Origin: Collinsella intestinalis DSM 13280
GTDB lineage: Bacteria > Actinomycetota > Coriobacteriia > Coriobacteriales > Coriobacteriaceae
NCBI RefSeq assembly: GCF_000156175.1
Contig: NZ_GG692710.1
Span: forward strand, 1,237,156-1,301,155
Length of the DNA: 64,000 nucleotides
Direction of reading: 5' to 3'
Shown: one piece after another, positions 1-9,300 of the stretch
Numbering within the stretch: position 1 is the stretch's first letter
Layout: every line of letters starts with the position of its first letter
Made by a program: the position numbers and the translations under genes
The notes under the pieces: generated by a model
Databases searched by the model: none
What the model was told of the DNA's origin: nothing
Seen by the model: the letters and a program-made list of their open reading frames with translations, nothing else

Positions 1-714
1 AACAAGCTCGACCTCGTCGGCGCCATCGGCCTGGCGGTGCTCGTCTCGCTCGGCGGCGGTCTCATCCGTGACGTGATCCTGCAGGAGGGCAACGTCTACA
101 TCCTCCGCCAGCCGCTTGCCCTGCCCGTCGCCATCGCAACCGCCGCGGCGGTGTTCACGTTCCCCGTTATGGTCGAAAAACCCGACCGCCTCGTGGCGAT
201 ACTCGACATCTTCTCCGTCGGTCTGTTCGCCGTCATGGGCGCAGATAAGACGATGCTCTACGGCTATCCCGCCATCACCTGCGTCATGATGGGCTTTTTC
301 ACCGCCGTCGGCGGCGGTCTGCTGCGCGACGTCTGCCTCGCCCGCGTGCCCTATATCTTCCAACGCAGTAACCTGTACGCGATTGCGGCGATCGCAGGCG
401 CACTCACCTACATCGTTCTCGTGCAATGCCTCGATATTTGGAACATCGCCGCGGCCATGATGAGCGTCGCCGTCACCATGGCCGTCCGTTGGTGGTCCAT
501 CCGCTACAACATCATGAGCCCCACTGAGGTCGATCTGCACAAGCTGCCCGAACCGGTCAAAAAGGTCGCCCGCCCGGTGGTTCGCCCCATGCGCAAGGCG
601 GCTCAACATGTGAGCATCAAGACAAGCCAGGCTGCCGAGCAGGCCCGCCTGCGCAAAATCGAGCGTCAGCACAAGCGCGATCGCCAGCGGGAGACCCACC
701 GCCATCGACGCTAG
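1..714 (+). CDS. UPF0126/TRIC-like membrane protein, 5' end missing
   Basis: The reading frame is open from the first base, so the N-terminus lies outside the window. The visible 237 codons hold hydrophobic segments and two copies of a glycine-rich motif, GGGLIRDV and GGGLLRDV, spaced as in the two-repeat UPF0126 (YicG, PF03458) family. Family members are inner-membrane proteins related to TRIC cation channels, and some have been linked to glycine uptake; the substrate here is unknown. After the membrane part comes a basic tail of about 60 residues rich in Lys, Arg and His, probably cytoplasmic and longer than usual. The gene converges on the surface-protein gene at 783-3221. Confidence 0.8.
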   Translation, partial: NKLDLVGAIGLAVLVSLGGGLIRDVILQEGNVYILRQPLALPVAIATAAAVFTFPVMVEKPDRLVAILDIFSVGLFAVMGADKTMLYGYPAITCVMMGFFTAVGGGLLRDVCLARVPYIFQRSNLYAIAAIAGALTYIVLVQCLDIWNIAAAMMSVAVTMAVRWWSIRYNIMSPTEVDLHKLPEPVKKVARPVVRPMRKAAQHVSIKTSQAAEQARLRKIERQHKRDRQRETHRHRR

Positions 715-727
715 CCGGCAAAGAAAA

Positions 728-755
728 CGGGTCGCCGCCCGAAAGCGACGACCCG
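728..755 (-). terminator. Hairpin terminator after the 783-3221 gene
   Basis: Arms CGGGTCG (728-734) and CGACCCG (749-755) form a GC stem. On the minus strand it is followed by TTTTCTTT, as in an intrinsic terminator for the leftward surface-protein gene. It may also stop the rightward gene ending at 714. Confidence 0.6.
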
Positions 756-782
756 CAGCCGTTCAGCTATGCGCACCGAATA

Positions 783-3221
783 CTAGTGCTTGCGACGCTT
801 GGACGCAGCGGCCAGAGCAGCGACGCCGGAGATGCCGGCGGCTATCATCGGCAACATGGACGCATCGCCGGTCTTGGGGAGCTTGTTCGTGGGCTTGGCG
901 GCCGGCTTGGCAGGCTCGTCCTTCACCCAACCGCCATACAGCGTGGTGTCGGCCGTGACGGCATCCTTCGCGAAGTCCCACTTCTCGGCAACAGTACCGT
1001 CAGCGTTCTTCACCTTGAACCAACCCAGGAACTTCCAACCCTTGAGGGTGGGGGCGGCGGGCTCCTCAAGCAGAGCCCCGTCCTTGACGACAACGGCAAC
1101 AGGCTTGCCGGCGCCGGATTCAAAGGTCACTGTAAACTCCTTGGGGAGCTTAGCCAGAACAGTCTCCGCCTTGGTCATCGTTTTAGTGAGCTTGGCATCA
1201 GCGAAATAGGTGTTGCACGCTGCGCAGTACCAGTGCTCGACGACGCCCTCGGTGTCAACGGTCGCAGGCTTTGCCGGGACATGGGTTGCCTTGTGGCCGA
1301 GTTTGGCAATGACAAGCGCGTTGGGGTCGGTGACCGGAGTCTTCATACCCTCATCCAGGTACAGATCACCGCAGTCCTTGCACTTCCAGTGCGCTTTCGC
1401 ACCGTCCTTGTCGCAGGTAGCGGGAACTTCAGCAACCTCGACGAGCACGTGCTTGTGCACACCGAAGCTTCCGTCGGGGTTCTTGTTCAGGCCGAAACCG
1501 GGGACGATGTAATCCTCGTTGGGAATGGCACCCTCGTACGTACCGCCGGAGACCTGCACGTTGTTCGACGTATTCTCCTTGCTATCGGTGAAGATGGCCT
1601 GCTGGCCGCCCGTGCTGATGAACGTTCCGCCGCTTACGACCACCTTGCCGTCCTCGAAGCCCTTGGCACCCATGAGGTTAAAGACACTACCCTTGGCGCC
1701 ATCCGAAGGATCAATGGTGCCGCCAGTAATGGTCAGGTCGTTCCAGTTGAGGATGGCGGCGTTGGCGCCATTCTTCACCTCTCCACTCTTGATCACCATG
1801 ACGCCATAAGAATCGTTCTTGATGTATTTACCGCCCTCAATAACACCGCCGTCAACCGTCAACCTTGCAACATAGCCGTCTTTCTCGGGCTTGCCGCTAT
1901 ACCAGCCGTTGTCGACAACGCTCGAGAATCCGGCAGGTTTGCCGTCCGCGAGGAGCAGCTCGACCCTGGAGCCAGCCTTGAGCGTCAAATCCCCGCGATT
2001 CAAAACGGTGTAATAGGAGTTTCCGTTGCCCGAATTGGGCTTAAGCGTACCCGCCTCGGCAGAGCGCTTGAACGTTCCGCCAGAAAGCACGGTAACGGAC
2101 CCTTCCTCGGTTACCAAAGCGGCGCGCCCATGCGACACATTATCGACCACACCACCGCTGGCAGAATCCACAACCGTGAGCTCACCCTTGTTGGTGATGG
2201 TGTGCTTGCCGGCAACGTTGGTGATCTTGTGGCCAGCGAGGTCAAGGGTGATGGTCTTGTCCGCGGGAATGACAACGGATTCGGTCACGTCGGTCAGAAG
2301 CCGAACGGTCGCGCCGTCGGCGGCGGCCAGGGCGTCTGCGAGCTTCGCAAAGGTCGCAACGTCACCACTGGGCTTAACCACGGCCGCAACGGCCTTCTCA
2401 CTCGGCTTGACGAGCGTGCCGCTCACCCACTCATGGCCACCGGGCGCAGCCAGCGCGACGGACGGGTCCTTAACGACCTTGATGGTCTCTGCGGATTCAT
2501 CAATGCAAACAAGCGTGGCTTTGGAAAGGTTTCCGCCATTGATATTCAGGCCGATCGGGCCCTTGCCGGTCGCGCCACCGGAGACGCTCGTCTCGATAAC
2601 GCCGACGATCTCACCCGCGCCTTTCTCGACCGTCACGACAACAGACTCGTAATCTGCGAAGCGACAAACATCGAATGCCGCCTTAGGGCCGGCCCCGCCG
2701 GCGTAAATGTTGGTACCGACGCCGATAGTCACGTTGCCATTGTTATTGGACAGCGTGTACGCGGTGTGCGGACCGCCCTTGAGCGTGACGCCTTCCAGCT
2801 TGAGATTGCTGTAGTTCTGAATAAGAATCTTTCCGCTCGCGCTTTCGGTGGTGATGACACCGTTCCGGAACGTCAAATTGCTACCCATGATCAGTTGGAA
2901 TGCGTTGGTCTCGGTACCCGTCGAACCGACCGTGGGATCGGTCACCGTGTACGTGTGCCCGCCAAGGTCGAAGGTGAACTCCTGACCCCCGGCAACTTGA
3001 ACGCCCGGTCCGGTCAGATCCTTCGTCAGCTTGATAGTACTGCCCTGTGGCTCCTTCTTGTCGACAATCGCCTTCACCGCTTCGGGCACCGAGGCGTACG
3101 CGCTGTCGCCAATCATGACGTCGCCCTCAGCCGCATGCGCGGCAGGCGCAAATCCTACGGCTGCGGCGATCATCACCGCGAGAAGCGATAGGATGCGTGG
3201 GGCCTTACTCCATTTTCTCAT
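783..3221 (-). CDS. LPXTG-anchored surface protein with beta-helix-like repeats
   Basis: Predicted 812-residue cell-wall protein. The start at 3221 (MRKWSKAPR) was chosen because GGAAGGA lies just upstream and a typical signal peptide ending in AHAAE follows; an in-frame upstream extension lacks these. The body has repeated short Gly/Thr strands such as GGTFKRS, GGTFIST and GGTYEG, suggesting a right-handed beta-helix. Near residues 588-690 there are two modules with CxxC pairs (HWKCKDCG and HWYCAACN). An InlB B-repeat (Flg_new) like segment follows at about 695-767, then the sorting signal LPKTGD near 781, a membrane helix and an SKRRKH tail. This is a sortase substrate exposed on the surface. 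Adhesion is a guess; no ligand can be inferred. A sister protein is encoded just upstream at 3464-4570. Confidence 0.82.
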   Translation of the reverse strand: MRKWSKAPRILSLLAVMIAAAVGFAPAAHAAEGDVMIGDSAYASVPEAVKAIVDKKEPQGSTIKLTKDLTGPGVQVAGGQEFTFDLGGHTYTVTDPTVGSTGTETNAFQLIMGSNLTFRNGVITTESASGKILIQNYSNLKLEGVTLKGGPHTAYTLSNNNGNVTIGVGTNIYAGGAGPKAAFDVCRFADYESVVVTVEKGAGEIVGVIETSVSGGATGKGPIGLNINGGNLSKATLVCIDESAETIKVVKDPSVALAAPGGHEWVSGTLVKPSEKAVAAVVKPSGDVATFAKLADALAAADGATVRLLTDVTESVVIPADKTITLDLAGHKITNVAGKHTITNKGELTVVDSASGGVVDNVSHGRAALVTEEGSVTVLSGGTFKRSAEAGTLKPNSGNGNSYYTVLNRGDLTLKAGSRVELLLADGKPAGFSSVVDNGWYSGKPEKDGYVARLTVDGGVIEGGKYIKNDSYGVMVIKSGEVKNGANAAILNWNDLTITGGTIDPSDGAKGSVFNLMGAKGFEDGKVVVSGGTFISTGGQQAIFTDSKENTSNNVQVSGGTYEGAIPNEDYIVPGFGLNKNPDGSFGVHKHVLVEVAEVPATCDKDGAKAHWKCKDCGDLYLDEGMKTPVTDPNALVIAKLGHKATHVPAKPATVDTEGVVEHWYCAACNTYFADAKLTKTMTKAETVLAKLPKEFTVTFESGAGKPVAVVVKDGALLEEPAAPTLKGWKFLGWFKVKNADGTVAEKWDFAKDAVTADTTLYGGWVKDEPAKPAAKPTNKLPKTGDASMLPMIAAGISGVAALAAASKRRKH

Positions 3222-3382
3222 CGTTCGGTCCTTCCACTCGCTTGCTCGGCCTTCTGGCCGCTCAGAAACAAAATACCCCGTTGCAAACAAAGGAAATCCG
3301 ACCCCTGAATGACCTATCGCCAATCGTCGCGTTTTGTCACCTGAACGGTGTGCTACCAGGCCTTTAACTGCTTGATATAGAT

Positions 3383-3415
3383 GATGCCGAGAGCGGTACA
3401 ACCACCCTCGGCATC
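3383..3415 (-). terminator. Hairpin after the 3464-4570 gene
   Basis: Perfect 9-bp arms GATGCCGAG (3383-3391) and CTCGGCATC (3407-3415) lie between the two surface-protein genes. There is no clear T-run, so this may be a weak or factor-assisted terminator or a processing hairpin. Confidence 0.4.
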
Positions 3416-3463
3416 ACGCCTGGACCCATATCCGATTAACGAAGAGCATGACCTCTTGAAGAT

Positions 3464-4570
3464 TTATTTCGACTTTCCCCGCATCTTGACCACGATGCCG
3501 GTAACGACGGCAATAGCTCCGATCACGCCCATGATCACGACCGGAATAGCGGAGTCATCACCCGTCTTCGGCAGAAGGTTCAACGGCGCAAGGACAACCT
3601 GCTGGGCAGTGGGAGACGTCGGCTGCATCGGGACGGCCGGCGCAGGCGCCTCAAGCTTCGGCAGCACCGTGTCGGCCTTCTCAATCACCTGCGCGAGGCC
3701 GGCATCGGCAAACACAAGGCCACAGCGGTCGCACTCCCAGTACTCGGTATTTCCCTCTGCCTGGGTCGTCGGCTCCACCGCGGGCACATGCTTGACCAGG
3801 TGCCCAGGATGCAAAATCACCTGCTCATCCAACCTGATCGTGTTGCGGCCCTCGGGATCGGAGAACGACAGCCCGCAGCCGTCGCAATGCCAGTACTCGG
3901 GACGCCCGTCCACCATGCAGGTCGCCGGCACCTCGGGCACAAAGGAAAGCGCATGCTTGTGCACGTCCATACCGCCGAGAACCTCGCCCTCGACCCTGAC
4001 CCCGTCATGCGCGACGAACGTTCCTCCGTTTTGGATGACGGGGGTCGTAACGCCTTCCGCGCCTTTCACCGACCCACTCTCCATCACGACAGACGCTCCG
4101 GGTTCGATCACGAGTGCGGGAGTGCCGGGGGTCGGAGCAAAAAGCACGGCCGAATCGGTCGCCGAACCCTCAATGGTGAGCTTGGCGCCCGACTTGACGG
4201 TAATCGCCGGCTTGCCCGCCGTACCGTTCAGCCTGTGGGCGTACAAATCGATCGACAGCTCCTTACCCGCTGGAACCGTGATCGACTCCTCGACATTGTC
4301 TATCAGTACCGCGGTCCGGCCCTTAACCTCAGGATCGGTGCCAATGGCGTCGACGGCCTCCTGCAGCGTTTTGAAATTCCAGCCCGAAACCATGATGGGT
4401 CCGAGTTCAAAATCGGGGAAGAAATGCGTATCTTCGAGTGCCTGGGGATCAGCACCGGGCCCAGCCTGCCCGCCATCGGCATAAGCCGACGAGGGGAGCA
4501 CAGACGGAGCGCACAGCGCACCGGCGAGGAGCACGAACGTTATCACCCGTGTCATTCTCGAAAACCTCAA
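3464..4570 (-). CDS. LPXTG-anchored surface protein
   Basis: Predicted 368-residue secreted, wall-anchored protein. The start is taken as TTG at 4570 because AAGGAG stands six bases before it; the ATG at 4555 is an alternative with a weaker site. A signal peptide runs to about residue 32 (SAYADGG). The middle resembles the beta-helix part of its neighbour. Residues 200-300 hold two CxxC modules (YWHCDGCG and YWECDRCG) of the same kind as in the 783-3221 protein, including the shared HKH and VPATC motifs. It ends in LPKTGDD near residue 333, a membrane helix and a KMRGKSK tail. The shared modules and shared orientation suggest duplication of a common surface module. Confidence 0.8.
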   Translation of the reverse strand: MRFSRMTRVITFVLLAGALCAPSVLPSSAYADGGQAGPGADPQALEDTHFFPDFELGPIMVSGWNFKTLQEAVDAIGTDPEVKGRTAVLIDNVEESITVPAGKELSIDLYAHRLNGTAGKPAITVKSGAKLTIEGSATDSAVLFAPTPGTPALVIEPGASVVMESGSVKGAEGVTTPVIQNGGTFVAHDGVRVEGEVLGGMDVHKHALSFVPEVPATCMVDGRPEYWHCDGCGLSFSDPEGRNTIRLDEQVILHPGHLVKHVPAVEPTTQAEGNTEYWECDRCGLVFADAGLAQVIEKADTVLPKLEAPAPAVPMQPTSPTAQQVVLAPLNLLPKTGDDSAIPVVIMGVIGAIAVVTGIVVKMRGKSK

Positions 4571-4595
4571 GCTCGACTCCTTCTTTTTCTATCTC

Positions 4596-5939
4596 TTAGA
4601 AGCTCAGCTGCTCAAGACGATCGAACAGGACGTCGCGGCGAGTGAGGAAGTCCCACGGGTCGAAGATCTCGTCGAGCGTCTCGGGCGTCACGGTGCACTC
4701 GGGATCGGCCTCCAGGCGAGCGCGCAGATCCAGGCCATCCACGGCGGCGTGAACGTCATCCCACACGGCCATAGAGTTGCGCTGCACGATCTTGTACGCA
4801 TCCTCGCGCGAAATGCCCGTATCGACCAGGGCGAGCAGCACCTTGGAGGAATAGATCAGGCCGCGCGTGAGATCGAGATTGGCCTTCATGCGAGCGGGAT
4901 ACAGGATGAGACCGTCCACGATGCGGATGAGGCAGGTAAGCATGTGGTCGAGTGCCATGAAGCTGTCCGCCTGGGCAACACGCTCGGCGGAGCTGTGCGA
5001 GATGTCGCGCTCATGCCACAGCGCGACGTTATCGAACGCGACCTGGGCGTTGGCCTTCACGACGCGGGAGAGGCCACAGACCTTCTCAAGCGTAATGGGA
5101 TTGCGCTTGTGCGGCATAGCCGAGCTGCCCTTCTGGCCCTTGCGGAACGGCTCCTCCACCTCGAGGGTGTCGGTCTTCTGGAGGCTGCGGATCTCGGTAG
5201 CGATACGGTCGCAAGTCGCAGCGGTAGTGGCGAGCACGCCGGCCAGGTACGCATGGTGATCGCGAGAGATAACCTGGGTGGACAGAGGGTCGTGTGCCAG
5301 ACCGAGATGCTCGCAGACATACTCCTCGACGAACGGGTCGATGGAGCTGTAGGTGCCAACCGCTCCGGAGATGGCTCCAAAGGCGACGTTCTTGCGGGCG
5401 TCCACCAGGCGGTCGAGGTCACGCTTAAGCTCCCAGGCCCAGCTGCCGAACTTCATACCGAAGGTCATGGGCTCGGCGTGGATGCCGTGGGTACGGCCCA
5501 CGCACAGGGTGTTGCGCTCCTCGAACGCGCGGCGGCGGCAGATCTCTCCGAGCTTGCGCACATCCTCGATGATGATGTCGGTCGCCTGGACGAGCTGGTA
5601 GCACAGGGCGGTGTCACCCAGGTCGGAGCTGGTCATGCCGTAGTGGACCCAGCGGCTGGGCTTGGGCTCGCCCTGCGGGACCTCGGCGTCGATGTGCTCG
5701 CCCATGTTGGTGAGGAAGGCGATGACGTCATGATGGGTGACTGCCTCGATAGCGTCGACCTCGGCCCTATCGAACCCGGCGTGCTCACGAATCCAGGCAG
5801 CATCCTCTTTGGTGATGCCGCACTGGCCGAGTTCGGCCTGGGCCTCACAGGCGAGCACCTCGATCTCCTGCCAAACGGCGTACTTGTTCTCGAGCGAGAA
5901 AATGTGGGCCATCTCAGGACGGGTGTAGCGATCAATCAT
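4596..5939 (-). CDS. purB: Adenylosuccinate lyase
   Basis: Cytoplasmic fumarase/aspartase-superfamily enzyme that cleaves succinyl-AICAR and adenylosuccinate, releasing fumarate, in purine synthesis. The 447-residue length fits the family. Visible landmarks are MTSSDLGDTA near residue 100, GRTHGIHAEP, and the flexible signature loop GSSAMPHKRNP with the conserved serines. The start at 5939 (MIDRYTRPEM) has AAAGGAG eight bases upstream; an ATG 18 bases earlier has no such site. The tRNA-Gly terminator hairpin overlaps its 5' leader, so it may be transcribed from its own promoter or by read-through from the tRNA. Confidence 0.97.
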   Translation of the reverse strand: MIDRYTRPEMAHIFSLENKYAVWQEIEVLACEAQAELGQCGITKEDAAWIREHAGFDRAEVDAIEAVTHHDVIAFLTNMGEHIDAEVPQGEPKPSRWVHYGMTSSDLGDTALCYQLVQATDIIIEDVRKLGEICRRRAFEERNTLCVGRTHGIHAEPMTFGMKFGSWAWELKRDLDRLVDARKNVAFGAISGAVGTYSSIDPFVEEYVCEHLGLAHDPLSTQVISRDHHAYLAGVLATTAATCDRIATEIRSLQKTDTLEVEEPFRKGQKGSSAMPHKRNPITLEKVCGLSRVVKANAQVAFDNVALWHERDISHSSAERVAQADSFMALDHMLTCLIRIVDGLILYPARMKANLDLTRGLIYSSKVLLALVDTGISREDAYKIVQRNSMAVWDDVHAAVDGLDLRARLEADPECTVTPETLDEIFDPWDFLTRRDVLFDRLEQLSF

Positions 5940-5957
5940 GACGAGGGCTCCTTTCAT

Positions 5958-5995
5958 GAAAAGAGCCCGACACCTCCACGGTACCGGGCTCTTTT
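5958..5995 (-). terminator. Terminator hairpin between tRNA-Gly and purB
   Basis: AAAAGAGCCCG and CGGGCTCTTTT form an 11-bp stem directly 3' of tRNA-Gly on the minus strand, with the T-run within the stem. It ends only a few bases before the ribosome binding site of purB. Confidence 0.7.
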
Positions 5996-6003
5996 GGCTT
6001 CAA

Positions 6004-6078
6004 TGGAGCGGGTAACGGGACTCGAACCCGCGAATGTCAGCTTGGGAAGCTGATGCCTTACCACTTGGCGATACCCGC
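6004..6078 (-). tRNA. tRNA-Gly (CCC)
   Basis: The minus strand folds as a cloverleaf. The acceptor arm is GCGGGTA with TACCCGC, and the anticodon stem TCAGC/GCTGA encloses loop TTCCCAA, giving anticodon CCC. The T-loop is GTTCGAGTC. Discriminator T and CCA are encoded. Confidence 0.95.
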
Positions 6079-6363
6079 GTGCGATTAATCCTACCACGCG
6101 CACTCCCGCACAGGCAACCGACGTCTTTGCGCTCTTTCTTTGAATGAAAACAGGCAAAAACGAAGGCCCTGTGAACTGCTCACCGCATGGCGTCGTCTTG
6201 AGCTGGGGGACGGCACGAATGGTCAGTTTTTCTCAGCTTCTTACCAAAGCGACGACAGACGAATCGAGATGCTCTCGGAATTTCGCATCGTAGCATCGCC
6301 CCACGGGCAACGCACCACAAACACAGCCGCCCGCGTTCAACCACGAGACCACGGGAGGGCACG

Positions 6364-9300
6364 ATGATCGACAAGAGGAAGAAACCGACACGCGGGCTGA
6401 TCGGAGGTGGAAACGCCAAAAAGGGACGTACGGCAACCGAAGGAGCCGCGGCGCGGCGGGCGCGCGGGCGACGACGGACTTATCCCCTGCCGGGCGCGAC
6501 ACTCAACGCTAGAGCTCGTACCATTCTCATATTCATCCTCATATCTGCAGCATTTTGCGCGCTCTCAGGTCTCATGGGACCCTGGTCGCGCAGCGCGTTC
6601 GCCGCAGATGGCTACACGCATACATTCCCCAACGGCAATACGGTTGAGGTGCATCCCGACGGGACGGTCACGGGCACCTGTGTGATGTCGGGCAACGCCG
6701 TTGTGGGGGGCAAATTCAGCGGAAAGGTCACCATGCCGGACGGCGCGACGTACCCCGCACTCTGTTACGAAGTGGTCATCGGGGTGCCGAATCACAGCCT
6801 GTACCCGGGTCCCTGCGACGGCTCATATCCTTTTGAGGCAAAGCGAAACCCAAACGGCACGTACTTTGTATTGATCAAAAGCCAAAACGCAGCAGCGGGT
6901 GCACCGGGCACCGTGCCAAGCACCTATCCTTACCAGCGCTGCTGCACCAGAGAATGGAAGCTCGTACTCGATGTGAACGTCGAGTTCTCTAAGCGCTCCG
7001 AGACGCCGAGCCTGACTGACGGCAACTCGGCATACACACTGAGCGAGGCCTCCTTCGACATATACGACGCCGCGGATGAGCGCAAGGTCACCTCCATCAC
7101 CATGGACGCCGGCGGCAAGGCCCGCTGCAAGCTCGCCCCTAACAAGAACTATTACGCCGTGGAAACCAAGGCGCCACAGGGCTACAAGCTGCATCAGGGC
7201 CGCATCCCGTTCCATGTGGACCCCAAGGGAATCGCGATTGTATTCGAGGACGCGCCGGGGACCGTCTCCCTCACCGTTCGCAAACAAGATGCCGCCACCG
7301 GCGGCGGAGCACAGAGGGGCCTCTCCCTAAAGGGCGCCCAATACGAAGTGACCTCCTTGTCGACCCAGGGATGGAAAACGCATATGACAACGGATGAACG
7401 CGGCGTCGCCACGGCGACGAACATCCCTCTGGGCCGTATCTCCGTGGTTGAGACAAAGGCACCCGAAGGCTATCGGCTCGATCCTACCGTGCATACCTAC
7501 GAGGTGAACGGCGGCCAGCTTGGGACATCGGGCGTGTTCGAACTCTCACCCAAAGAAGGTTACGGCGAAGTGCCCCGGGCATTCGATATCGAGGTGGTGA
7601 AATACCTCGAAAATGGCAACGAGGGCTCCGGATTGCAAAAGCCGGGTGCCAAAGTACGCTTTGACATCATCTCAAACTCGACCGGCAAAACCGTCGGCTC
7701 CATCACGACCGACGACCGCGGAAGAGCGTCGAGCGCGGGCAGGTGGTTCGGTGAGGGATCGCGCATCGACGGCATCAAGGGCGCCATCCCCTACGACCGA
7801 AAAGGATATACCGTCCACGAGGACCCCGACAGCACGCCCGCGGGCTATCAACCATGCCCCGATTGGGTCATTGGGACCGACCAGATGGTAGACGGAAGCA
7901 CGTTGCACTACATCGTCGACAATGACTTTGTCGGATCGCGGGTGCAAATCGTGAAATGCGACGCCGCCAGCGGTCAGCCCATCCCACTCGAAGGGTTCGC
8001 GTTTCAGGTGCTCGACAAGCACAAGAAACCGATATCCCAGGAGGTTTGGCATCCCAATCATGCGGTGATGGACACTTTCACCACCGACGCCACGGGATGT
8101 GTTACGTTGCCCGAGCCGCTCGAACCGGGAACCTATTACATCCGGGAAACGAAAGCCGTGAAACCCTATCTGATCAACGGGGACGAAATCGAATTCGACA
8201 TTGCCGACGACGCCGAAACGCAACCGCTGACCGTCGTGCGCATTTCAGACGAACGAGCGACGGGATCGGCGTCAATCGTTAAGCGCTGCGCCGATGACGC
8301 CTGCCCATGGTGCGAGGAGGGAAACGCAATCGAAGGCGCACGCTTTATCGTGGTAGCCATGGAAGACATCGTGAACCCGAGTGGCTCCGTCGATATGCCC
8401 AAGGGTGCGACGGTCGAGCTCGACCCCACCGACGAAAGCGGTGTGGCCTGTATCGATGGGTTGCCGCTCGGCAGCGGGAACGCTCGATATGCGTTCGTCG
8501 AGGTCGAAGCGGCGCCGGGACACATTCTCGACCCCACCCCCATACCCTTCACCCTGAGCTGGGTCAACGCGGAAACACCCGTGGTCGACATCGAAGTGAC
8601 GCATTGGAACGCCCCCACCGAAACCGTCATACACAAGACCGACGCGTCGACGGGAACGCCCCTGGCCGGAGCATCATTCGATGTCTGGCCTCGGGAACTC
8701 GAATTCAAGCAGCAGATTGAGCCCGAGCGGATGGCCGACGATGGGAATCTGGGGTCGCTGCTGATCACGAACTGCATCGGCGCTCGCGACTGGGAGAACG
8801 TCGAGATCCGGCTTGACCAAAAGGTCGACTACGCACTTGCCAGAGCATCAATCCCCGTCGGCTACTCCTTACATCTCACCCGAATTACTGACAGCGGCGA
8901 AAAGGAGGTTAGGACCCCTGAACCCGATGTGACGCGGAGCGCCGAGCGCGTAACGCTCGGCGATACGGACGATATGCTGGCACCCGGCACGTATCGAATC
9001 GAGCTGCTTGATGCAGATGGGGCGGCCGTACACGCCGACAACGAAAAGGAACTCCGCATCGAAGCGGGCACGTCACACCTCATCGCCTACACTCCGGGCA
9101 TATTCGGTATGAAGGGCAGGGTTTCCATCGAAACGAGAGATATCGAACTCGAATCATATGAGACCGACGACTTTGACCTGGATGGTGACCTGGCCATCAT
9201 CAGAGACGTTAAACCGGGATCGTATCGGCTAAGCACAACATCGACCAGCGATGAGAAGCTGAGCGCAAAAACGGATGTGGAGCTTGCTTTCGGCGAACCG

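Noticed and set aside
786..3191. Long open frame antisense to the surface-protein gene
   Set aside because: It lacks recognisable domains and a ribosome binding site; the opposite strand has a signal peptide, repeats and an LPXTG anchor.
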